Source: CAZKAP01 sp964552195 (GTDB lineage: Bacteria; Bacteroidota; Bacteroidia; Flavobacteriales; Flavobacteriaceae). From it: DNA of 13,612 bases. Below, in pieces: positions 1 to 5,587 of the stretch (its first letter is position 1; each line of letters starts with the position of its first letter). The notes under the pieces are model-generated. The model was not told the DNA's origin, searched no databases, and saw only the letters and a list, made by a program, of their open reading frames with translations. The stretch is from NCBI GenBank assembly GCA_964552195.1, contig CAZKFM010000020.1, forward strand, positions 1-13,612, read 5' to 3'. The position numbers and the translations under genes were made by a program.

Positions 1-58
1 CAAAGTGGCACCATTTGACCGAAACAGGTGGCACCATCACTCCGAAATAGCCACCCTC
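1..58. mobile_element. Putative IS terminus with tandem end repeats (IS21-like), truncated by window edge
   Basis: Two direct repeats with a 23-bp period are visible. The units at 5-27 and 28-50 both begin GTGGCACCAT and carry a CCGAAA-AG block, matching at 18 of 23 positions. A third partial unit (CCACC) follows at 51-55. Closely spaced repeats of this kind at the terminus are typical of IS21-family elements in Bacteroidota; the family name is from memory and is inference. The thioredoxin-like reading frame coming from the right loses its homology and stops inside these repeats, as expected if the element inserted into that gene. The transposase genes would lie left of the window. The exact boundary, somewhere between about 39 and 58, and any target duplication cannot be set from one end. 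Confidence 0.45.
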
Positions 59-657
59 GAATCACCTCTATAACCCTTATAAATATTTTCGTATTCTGGG
101 AAAGTTTTAAAGCAAGTTGAACAAGTTCTGGTCCAGAAGTCTATTACTGATATCCCTTCGTGATCAACTCGGATAGTATCCATTGTTTTACTTATTAAGA
201 CTACTTCTTTAGCTGATTCATTTATTCTCGAATTCCTATTCGCGATTAAGTAGAACGTGTTCTTCTTGAGAAATAAAGAAGAACAGACTATTAGAATAGT
301 CACGAAAATGGGCTTCCATAGTTTCTTTTTGGCTCTAAACGAAAAACCAACTGCTGCACATACTGGTGTTAAAATGATGTAAAGAATTGATCGTTCGAAG
401 CCTATAAAAAAAGACGAGATAATAAAAAGAAGCAGAAACGGAGTGTATGCTGAAAAGACAGTTCTTTTAATACTTCCTTTGGGATCCTGCTTGTCAAAAA
501 AGTAAAAGGAAAGCAAAAAACTAGAAGTCAGGACACAGGCAAGCATAAAATCATGGTTGCCCTTAAAAATCCATCCTGAAACCAGGTAAATAAACAGCAA
601 ACCAAAAAATCTAAAAAAGTTTTCTATAAGGCGTAAAACGGTAGGTGGAGGATTCAT
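37..657 (-). pseudogene. Membrane-anchored thioredoxin-like (TlpA-type) protein, 3' end cut by an insertion
   Basis: This is a 206-codon ORF starting at ATG 655-657. Its first ~135 residues are very hydrophobic, with about five predicted membrane segments (roughly residues 13-31, 37-54, 70-88, 90-107 and 117-131). A soluble segment follows with a TlpA/thioredoxin-like start: VIDFWTRTCSTCFKTFPEY, active-site CSTC at residues 179-182. A thioredoxin fold needs about 80 more residues, including the cis-proline, but the frame ends within about 25 residues, inside repeats that look like an IS end. The gene therefore appears truncated and probably inactive as a reductase. It lies 195 bp downstream of, and on the same strand as, the fulvocin-like gene, so a role in disulfide handling of that Cys-rich product is plausible but inferred. 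The membrane part could be of the MauE/DoxX type, but I cannot confirm that. The AT-rich codon use differs from the right-hand genes. Confidence 0.6.
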
Positions 658-852
658 GTATTTTCTACTTGCTACTACTCCTGTAAAATTAACAGTATTC
701 TCCTAATTCAATACAGTTTTCCTTGAACTACTGATGTATAGTAATTCTGATTACAGAGCATTTAATCTCTAAACTGGCTTTTTCAATATAAACCTGATGA
801 AAACCATATAATTTGTCCCCAATATGACAACTCAATACTTACCGAAACCCAA

Positions 853-1110
853 TTAATCTGGAGAAGTGGTTATATCCGGTGGGGTCAATCTGCAGTCAAA
901 CTCACAACCTTCCAAAAAAAGCCATCCACAGCCAATGGGTGTATCGCCACAGGAAGATACACAGTATTGGCCACCGAAGGTATAACAATAATCACACCAT
1001 CTTGTATCACAGTCAGGCTCTTCCTGCATCAACGCTAAGGGATTAATTACAAATGAGGCAACATTATATGAAGTGGTAGTCTTATTCTCGTATATAGAAC
1101 TCAATTCAAG
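853..1110 (-). pseudogene. Fulvocin C-like 8-cysteine domain: second half of a split bacteriocin-related gene
   Basis: This frame directly continues the upstream lipoprotein ORF after a single TAA (1111-1113). No ATG leader is present; the only candidate starts are TTG at 1102-1104 and an internal ATG. Numbered from that TTG, the 83 residues hold eight cysteines (32, 37, 40, 48, 52, 59, 67, 71) around the motif DTPIGCG. Fulvocin C of Myxococcus fulvus, as I remember it, is a 45-residue bacteriocin with eight cysteines and a similar YTPTGCG segment, with the same 7-residue Cys-Cys spacing into GCG. As I recall, Bacteroidota proteins named 'bacteriocin fulvocin C-related' carry such a domain at the C-terminus of one longer protein. 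The best reading is therefore a nonsense-split gene of about 249 codons. Alternatives are a reinitiated separate small peptide or an NVEALA-type Cys-rich peptide (NPLALMQEE resembles that leader). Function as a toxin is not shown. Confidence 0.5.
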
Positions 1111-1605
1111 TTAATATTTTCTTTCAAAATCGTACTTATTAAATACTGGAATTTTGACGTCAAAAAAAGCCGAGTATAGAAAGTACTTTGTCCATCCAAA
1201 ATTTATTTCGCCATATTCAAACCATTTATTGAATCTTTCTACCTCGGAAGGAGACAATTCTTTACCGAAATCTAACTTTTCCAAAAAACCAATAAAAATA
1301 TCCAAGTGTCTCTTTTCCTCTGATGTTGTCAAAATGTCTCGGATTAATGTACATTTTTGATCCCAAACTGCACGTCGGTGTAACGCATCCATCGTCCTGA
1401 AAGCAGCTTTTCTCTTACTTGAACTTAGACTACTCAATTCTTTTCTGTTGTAAGTAGAAATTTCTTCAAAATTTTCCCTTGCCCATTCATCAATACTTGC
1501 ATCGCAACTGTAACATTCTTCTTCTTTGCATCCCAAAAAAAGAATAGTAGATATGAGCAGAACCAAATAAATGACCGAATACCTACATCTTAAAAAATTA
1601 ATCAT
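1111..1605 (-). CDS. Fulvocin C-related lipoprotein, N-terminal part (ends at an in-frame TAA)
   Basis: The ORF has 164 codons and starts at ATG 1603-1605. Residues 1-26 form a lipoprotein signal peptide (positive start, hydrophobic core, LFLGC lipobox with Cys26), so the product would be exported and lipid-anchored. After it come a Cys pair (CYSC, 31-34) and a mostly helical, charged region (ASIDEWARENFEEI... through FIGFLEKL) with conserved-looking Trp residues at 41, 81, 128 and 138. This pattern is what I remember for the N-terminal part of proteins annotated 'bacteriocin fulvocin C-related' in Bacteroidota. In that family a Cys-rich fulvocin-like domain follows; here it follows in the same frame beyond one TAA (1111-1113). 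Either this is the 5' fragment of a disrupted gene, or it is a stand-alone lipoprotein translated with the downstream peptide. The 180 bp upstream is AT-rich, with no clear promoter beyond weak -7-like boxes. Confidence 0.55.
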   Translation of the reverse strand: MINFLRCRYSVIYLVLLISTILFLGCKEEECYSCDASIDEWARENFEEISTYNRKELSSLSSSKRKAAFRTMDALHRRAVWDQKCTLIRDILTTSEEKRHLDIFIGFLEKLDFGKELSPSEVERFNKWFEYGEINFGWTKYFLYSAFFDVKIPVFNKYDFERKY

Positions 1606-1771
1606 AATTTAAACTGTATGTTTTTTCTTACTTTTTACTTAGTTATTACTGTTTTATTGTGTTGTTATTACCTTAGTATTAAGAAAGTGTAAAACTATAT
1701 CCTTTGTAATACTTAGCGGAATTGAGACCGATGGTTAAGTTTAATATCTATAAAATCATACCACGGAAAAA
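1606..1771. other. AT-rich intergenic region upstream of the fulvocin-like gene
   Basis: This stretch is strongly AT-rich and no ORF is supported. It must contain the promoter of the minus-strand fulvocin-like gene. A weak TAGTTTTA box, 7 of 8 positions against TAnnTTTG, is read on the minus strand near 1693-1700, but no matching -33 TTG is evident. Confidence 0.3.
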
Positions 1772-1839
1772 ATGGGAAAAAGCCGAAGAAATTTACGGGA
1801 AAGTTCAAGGCCATGGTGGCCATCGAAACGCTGAAAGAA
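1772..1839 (+). pseudogene. Remnant of an IS3-family transposase orfA (frameshifted, truncated)
   Basis: From ATG 1772-1774 the frame reads MGKSRR. After removal of a 1-nt slip near 1789 it continues KFTGKFKAMVAIETLKE. Together this matches the start of IS3-type OrfA helix-turn-helix proteins (pattern RRKFt..FKa.VAleAlKe). Homology stops at 1839, and a stop follows shortly (TGA near 1882). Only about 23 of the ~95-100 residues expected for OrfA remain, and no orfB or terminal repeats are recognised, so this is a dead fragment left by a past insertion or recombination. Confidence 0.6.
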
Positions 1840-1891
1840 TGTATTAGCCCCTCTCTAGGGTCTGTAACCCTCCCAGAAATATGACAGCCTA

Positions 1892-2131
1892 TTACTCAAC
1901 CAATCCCAAATACTCAACCAACATAAGTCGCCTTCTTCCCGAATTCAACCACCAAATCATCGTATGTAGGAATTTTTGAGTTCCCCTGACGTTTTTAAGA
2001 CGTTGAGCACTATTGACCGACTTCCACCCTACCCTTTCGCATAACTCTTGTTGCTCTTTAAGGCTAAGCTTGTCGATCATCTCACTCAGTATGTCTACCG
2101 CCGAAGAATTCAATGGAATTTATTCTCCCAT
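1892..2131 (-). pseudogene. Degraded small ORF of unknown function
   Basis: On the minus strand an ATG at 2129-2131 reads M-G-E, then TAA, then IPLNSSAVDILSEMIDKLSLKEQQELCERVGWKS in the same frame. The helical, charged stretch with acidic and Leu residues looks protein-like. Further on, the frame becomes unusual (SGRRRLMLVEYLG), while another frame gives a more protein-like KIPTYDDLVVEFGKKATYVG before a stop. A premature stop plus a probable frameshift suggests a decayed gene. I do not recognise the family. The alternative is that the 73-codon ORF is chance. Confidence 0.25.
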
Positions 2132-2190
2132 CAAAGTAGTCCGATTGGATAGCAGTAATTCCGGCAAAGTCCTGATTTGTTCGTCTAGGG

Positions 2191-2239
2191 ACTAATTTGT
2201 GAGGATTTCGACTAATTTGTGAGGATTTCGACTAATTTG
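2191..2239. repeat. 20-bp tandem repeat, about 2.5 copies
   Basis: The unit ACTAATTTGTGAGGATTTCG is perfectly repeated at 2191-2210 and 2211-2230, and a third partial copy ACTAATTTG follows at 2231-2239. It sits about 100 bp beyond the 3' end of the integrase gene. It could be iterons, recombinase arm sites or part of an old IS terminus; nothing distinguishes these by eye. Confidence 0.8.
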
Positions 2240-2279
2240 AGGTCAGTTTTGTAACCCCGTTCTCCGAAAACCCAATTCA

Positions 2280-2321
2280 CTTTAGTGTACTTTGAGCTCA
2301 CATTAGTGTATTTTGAGTTCA
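2280..2321. repeat. Imperfect 21-bp tandem repeat next to the integrase 3' end
   Basis: Positions 2280-2300 and 2301-2321 align as two copies of C[T/A]TTAGTGTA[C/T]TTTGAG[C/T]TCA, with three differences in 21. The second copy runs into the hairpin at the integrase stop codon. This is a second, different array immediately beside the 20-bp repeats. Confidence 0.7.
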
Positions 2322-2339
2322 GCTTTGTGAACTCAAAAT
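2310..2339. terminator. Perfect 11-bp hairpin at the integrase stop codon (possible terminator)
   Basis: ATTTTGAGTTC (2310-2320) and GAACTCAAAAT (2329-2339) are exact reverse complements around an 8-nt loop. The hairpin overlaps the TGA stop (2333-2335) of the minus-strand integrase, so it could end its transcript. The stem is AT-rich and no T-tract follows on the minus strand, so it may instead be a protein-binding palindrome or part of the adjacent repeats. Confidence 0.4.
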
Positions 2340-3562
2340 GACACCCGATACTTTTCGGTCCAATCATTTGGGAGAATAGATCCCAAATCTCGGAGGTAGT
2401 TCCTTAGTGCAGATTCGTCTTTATGCCGGGTAATCGGTAGCATTTGATAAACGGCTTCTTTTTCTGTCAATCCAGACTCGACAAATCCCATAAAGAGTTC
2501 AATGGCCGCATTATGTCGCAGACTGTACGTCTTTTTGTTTTCGGAAATACCTAGTTGTTGTCTAATTCGGGCGAATTGTTTACTGAAGTAGGCGACCTTG
2601 GGTTTGGCTCCCGTTTCCCACCTGCCTGGCACCCCTTGGGGTGCTAAAAGATAAAAGTCGGAGGGCAGTGCGTCTAAGTTCCAGGAATCCAAAAGCTCGT
2701 ACAACGGCTGAACTATGCGTACTCTACTCAGTTTCTCTCCTTTGGTTTCAATGGAAATCAAACGATTCTCCATATCGATATGCCCGGCTTGCAGCTGAAC
2801 GATTTCGCGATTTCTCAAAAACGAATAAAACAGGAACTGGAAATAATGAAACATCGCTGGTGACTCTAAGGATTGAAGGTAATCCCTGAGTCTACTGATC
2901 TCTTCCCGGGTAAAAGGTTCGTTTCGCTCCGGCTTATTCTTCGCCGTTTCGATTTCCGCGATGAAATTCTTTTCGGCCCAGCCATTCTTGACCACCTGCC
3001 TGAAAATAGCACTCAGATTTAATTTGTGATTGTGAACGCTGGTGGGTTTGAGCCCTTTACCCTGCGGTTTAGGTCGTCCTAGATAGTTGATATACTCAAC
3101 TACAGAAGCCTGAGTGAGTTCAGATATAGGCTTATCAGCACTCCCTTTAGCTTCCAACCACTGCAAGAACAATCGAAGATAATCCTCGTAGCTTTTGTAT
3201 GTAACTGGTTTCAGGTAGTGAGTCCGGTCCTTTAACGCCGAAGTAAAAGCTTCTGAAATCGTTGGAATATCCTGAATAGCATTTTTGGCAGAGCCCGGAA
3301 GAAAAGGATTGTACCCATTGGCAAGGTGATAAGCTACCACCCGGACCAAAACTTTACCGTAGGCCTTTCGCTCCCTTACTGTTTTGTACCGATTGATATT
3401 GAGGTATACCTTAAAAGGCTGCTTCCTCATTGTACCGGTGTCGGGATCTGTATAGTAGAAATAGACATACCACTTCTTCCCGGGCAAAACAGAAGGGACT
3501 TTTCGGTTGCCCTTGGTCTCTTTCGGTATAAAAAGCTTCGGATCGGAATAGAGCCTGGCCAT
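2333..3562 (-). CDS. Tyrosine recombinase / site-specific integrase
   Basis: I chose ATG 3560-3562 (MARLYSDPKLF), giving 409 residues. The open frame runs further upstream to 3874 only because it passes through the tRNA gene, so that part is not coding. An N-terminal arm-type region (about 1-100) is followed by a SAM-like core-binding domain (about 101-205, from TISEAFTSALKDR to NGWAEKNF) and the catalytic domain (about 215-400). Catalytic residues visible are Arg250 (FYSFLRNREI), Lys274 (ETKGEK), Arg349 (TYSLRH), His380 (ITRHKD) and nucleophile Tyr389 (LRNYLRDL). The usual first His of box II is Tyr346 here. This is the size and layout of Bacteroidota phage-type integrases. Starting 125 bp from the 3' end of tRNA-Leu and reading away from it, it most likely mobilised the island to the left by recombining at the tRNA. 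Still intact, so possibly functional. Confidence 0.88.
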   Translation of the reverse strand: MARLYSDPKLFIPKETKGNRKVPSVLPGKKWYVYFYYTDPDTGTMRKQPFKVYLNINRYKTVRERKAYGKVLVRVVAYHLANGYNPFLPGSAKNAIQDIPTISEAFTSALKDRTHYLKPVTYKSYEDYLRLFLQWLEAKGSADKPISELTQASVVEYINYLGRPKPQGKGLKPTSVHNHKLNLSAIFRQVVKNGWAEKNFIAEIETAKNKPERNEPFTREEISRLRDYLQSLESPAMFHYFQFLFYSFLRNREIVQLQAGHIDMENRLISIETKGEKLSRVRIVQPLYELLDSWNLDALPSDFYLLAPQGVPGRWETGAKPKVAYFSKQFARIRQQLGISENKKTYSLRHNAAIELFMGFVESGLTEKEAVYQMLPITRHKDESALRNYLRDLGSILPNDWTEKYRVSF

Positions 3563-3578
3563 AAAAAAATGCTTCGAA

Positions 3579-3602
3579 ACATGCCCCGTTACATGCCCCG
3601 CT
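3579..3602. repeat. 12-bp tandem duplication upstream of the integrase start
   Basis: ACATGCCCCGTT (3579-3590) and ACATGCCCCGCT (3591-3602) are adjacent copies differing at one base. They lie between the tRNA 3' end and the integrase ATG, where recombinase or excisionase arm-binding sites and the int promoter are often found. That role is inference. Confidence 0.55.
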
Positions 3603-3686
3603 ACGGTTTCTGCCTCTACAAAACTAAGATGGTAACGGGAAACAAAGTCCTGAAACACCCCAAAAAATAAGGGGTTTTGAAGAAAG

Positions 3687-3768
3687 TACCTTGGGTGGGA
3701 ATCGAACCCACACTCCCGAGGGAACTGGATTTTGAATCCAGCGCGTCTACCAATTCCGCCACCAAGGC
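3687..3768 (-). tRNA. tRNA-Leu (anticodon CAA)
   Basis: This is an 82-nt class II tRNA on the minus strand. The acceptor stem is GCCTTGG (3768 downward) pairing with CCAAGGT, with a terminal G-U pair and discriminator A at 3687. The anticodon arm is CTGGA-TTCAAAA-TCCAG with anticodon CAA at 3732-3734, reading UUG Leu codons. A short variable arm (TTCCCTCGGGAG) and a T arm GTGGGTTCGATTCCCAC are present. CCA is not encoded. The 3' end faces the integrase gene, so this is the probable attachment gene of the island; the tRNA itself looks intact. Confidence 0.96.
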
Positions 3769-3811
3769 ATGTTGTCCAGCGGGTCCAAAAGGGCAACCCG
3801 CAAAAGGAAGG

Positions 3812-3819
3812 CAAAGCTA
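3812..3819 (-). promoter_or_regulatory. Candidate -7 box for tRNA-Leu
   Basis: On the minus strand TAGCTTTG matches the Bacteroidota -7 consensus TAnnTTTG. It lies 44 bp upstream of the first tRNA base. A TTG sits further upstream but at shorter than normal spacing, so only the -7 part is convincing. Confidence 0.35.
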
Positions 3820-3883
3820 TAAAATAAATGCCAATCACCCGCCGATTTAGGCCGTGGCAAACCCGAAGAATCAATAAATTAAT

Positions 3884-3891
3884 TAAATTTG
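3884..3891 (+). promoter_or_regulatory. Candidate -7 box for the prs-rplY operon
   Basis: TAAATTTG is an exact match to TAnnTTTG, 42 bp before the prs start codon, in an AT-rich pocket (3871-3890) within otherwise GC-rich sequence. No good -33 TTG was found at the usual distance. Confidence 0.4.
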
Positions 3892-3933
3892 CACCCTTGA
3901 ATTTCCGCGCAGGAGACTGCGAAGCCGAACACT

Positions 3934-4875
3934 ATGCCATACCAAGTACCCGAACCTAAGCTATTCGCCTGCACTCAGAGCAGGGCCCTGGGCGAGAAAA
4001 TCGCTAAGGAATACGGAGAAGAACTGGGTAAGATCAAGTTTTCGCGCTACAGCGACGGGGAATTTCAACCCTGCTTCGAGGAGTCGATCCGGGGTGCCCG
4101 GATCTTCATCATAGGTTCGACCAATCCCAGTTCGGAAAACCTCATGGAAATGCTGCTGATGCTGGATGCTGCCAAGCGCGCTTCGGCCCGGCATATCACG
4201 GCGGTGATGCCCTATTTCGGCTGGGCCCGTCAGGACCGCAAGGACAAGCCCCGCGTGCCCATCGCCGCGAAGCTGGTGGCCAAGATGCTGGAAACGGCGG
4301 GCGCCACGCGGATCATAACCATGGATCTGCACGCCGACCAGATTCAGGGCTTCTTCGAGAAACCCGTGGATCATCTGTATGCCTCCACCATATTTCTTCC
4401 TTTTGTCAGGAACCTCAAGCTGGACAACCTCTGTATAGCCTCGCCGGATATGGGAGGTTCCAAGAGGGCCTATGCCTATTCCAGGGCGCTGGATTCCGAT
4501 GTGGTGATCTGCTATAAACAGAGGGAGAAGGCCAATCGGGTCTCGCATATGGAGCTGATCGGTAATGTCGAAAACAAGAATGTAGTCCTGGTGGACGATA
4601 TGGTCGATACGGCCGGAACCCTTACCCGGGCGGCAGACCTCATGATGGAGCGGGGCGCAATTAGTGTGCGTGCCATTACCACCCATGGATTGCTCTCGGG
4701 AGACGCCTACCAGAGAATAGAAAATTCCAAGCTTAAGGAGCTGATTATTACGGACTCCATCCCGACAACGCGGGAAAGCGATAAGATCAAGGTGCTGACC
4801 TGCGCCCCCCTCTTCGCCGATGTAATGAAGCGGGTGCACACCAACATCTCGATCTCGAGCAAGTTTATCATTTAA
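3934..4875 (+). CDS. prs: Ribose-phosphate pyrophosphokinase (PRPP synthetase)
   Basis: The enzyme transfers pyrophosphate from ATP to ribose 5-phosphate, giving PRPP for purine, pyrimidine, NAD, His and Trp synthesis in the cytosol. The 313-residue length is standard for class I enzymes. Visible motifs are FSRYSDGEFQPCFEESIRG near the N-terminus, the ATP-binding RQDRKDKPR (99-107), MDLHADQIQGFF (130-141), the catalytic flexible loop KQREKANRV (195-203) and the PRPP-binding loop VVLVDDMVDTAGT (217-229). Start ATG 3934 is the only good one. The gene is divergent from tRNA-Leu and followed after 19 bp by rplY on the same strand, so the two are probably cotranscribed and share the terminator after rplY. 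Confidence 0.97.
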   Translation: MPYQVPEPKLFACTQSRALGEKIAKEYGEELGKIKFSRYSDGEFQPCFEESIRGARIFIIGSTNPSSENLMEMLLMLDAAKRASARHITAVMPYFGWARQDRKDKPRVPIAAKLVAKMLETAGATRIITMDLHADQIQGFFEKPVDHLYASTIFLPFVRNLKLDNLCIASPDMGGSKRAYAYSRALDSDVVICYKQREKANRVSHMELIGNVENKNVVLVDDMVDTAGTLTRAADLMMERGAISVRAITTHGLLSGDAYQRIENSKLKELIITDSIPTTRESDKIKVLTCAPLFADVMKRVHTNISISSKFII

Positions 4876-4894
4876 TAGTACTAATTATATTTTA

Positions 4895-5515
4895 ATGAAA
4901 TCAATTACAATCAAAGGATCCCAAAGAGAAAGCGTGGGCAAGGCATCGTCCAAGGCCCTACGTAATGCTGGAAAGGTCCCTTGCGTATTGTACGGAGGGG
5001 AAGAACCAAAGCATTTTTCAGCAGATGAGCTGGCGTTCAAGGACCTGGTTTATACCCCGAATGCACATACGGCGGTAATTGAACTGGAAGGCGGAGAAAG
5101 CTACAATGCGGTGCTGCAGGACATTCAGTTCCACCCGGTAACCGACAACATTCTGCACATCGACTTCTATCAGCTTTTCGACGACAAGCCGGTAACCATG
5201 GAAATCCCCGTTCGCCTGGAAGGAAATTCCCCCGGTGTTCGAAACGGTGGACGACTCATCTTGCGCAAGCGAAAGCTTACGGTACGGGCACTGCCAGGCA
5301 ACCTGCCCGACGAAATCGTAGTGGACATCAGCACATTGAAGATTGGAGGTAACATCTCCGTTGAGTCTGTGCTGAACGACGACTTCACCATACTGCATCC
5401 GAACAACGTGGCCATCGTTCAGGTGAAAACCTCTCGTAACGTGGTTGCCGTCGAGGATGACGAAGAAGAAGGCGCAGCCGAAGCGGCCCCTGCAGAAGGC
5501 GGCGGCGAGGAATAA
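4895..5515 (+). CDS. rplY: 50S ribosomal protein L25 / general stress protein Ctc (long form)
   Basis: The 206-residue product is the long, two-domain L25/Ctc (TL5-like) form. The N-terminal 5S-rRNA-binding L25 domain covers about residues 1-90 (KGSQRESVGKASSKALRNAGKVPCVLYGG ... DIQFHPVTDNILHIDFYQL). The beta-rich C-terminal domain covers about 95-185. A low-complexity acidic, Ala/Gly-rich tail ends the protein, as is common in Bacteroidota. It binds 5S rRNA in the large ribosomal subunit. It sits 19 bp after prs and is followed by a strong terminator. The prs-ctc-pth order is conserved in many bacteria. Confidence 0.95.
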   Translation: MKSITIKGSQRESVGKASSKALRNAGKVPCVLYGGEEPKHFSADELAFKDLVYTPNAHTAVIELEGGESYNAVLQDIQFHPVTDNILHIDFYQLFDDKPVTMEIPVRLEGNSPGVRNGGRLILRKRKLTVRALPGNLPDEIVVDISTLKIGGNISVESVLNDDFTILHPNNVAIVQVKTSRNVVAVEDDEEEGAAEAAPAEGGGEE

Positions 5516-5534
5516 ACCTCCTGAAAATATTATG

Positions 5535-5561
5535 CGGGCCCTTTTATGGGCCCGTTTTTTT
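5535..5561 (+). terminator. Intrinsic terminator after rplY
   Basis: A perfect 7-bp GC stem CGGGCCC (5535-5541) / GGGCCCG (5548-5554) with a 6-nt loop is followed directly by seven Ts (5555-5561). It lies 20 bp beyond the rplY stop and separates the prs-rplY unit from pth. Confidence 0.92.
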
Positions 5562-5587
5562 ATTTTGCCTAACGCAAGTAGCACAGC

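Noticed and set aside
658..852. Possible gene or RNA between the thioredoxin-like and fulvocin-like genes
   Set aside because: AT-rich spacer with stops in all frames and no clear hairpin or promoter pair; nothing supportable.
3779..3801. Small inverted repeat GCGGGT/ACCCGC upstream of tRNA-Leu
   Set aside because: Only 6 bp with an 11-nt loop and no T-tract on either strand; not enough to call a terminator or riboswitch.
3563..3874. N-terminal extension of the integrase frame (up to 104 residues)
   Set aside because: The open frame passes through the tRNA-Leu gene and its upstream region. A good ATG with a typical integrase start is at 3562, so the extension is chance openness.
3961..4839. 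292-codon minus-strand ORF opposite prs
   Set aside because: It is a shadow of a well-conserved gene in GC-rich sequence; the translation has low-complexity His/Gly content and no recognisable domain.
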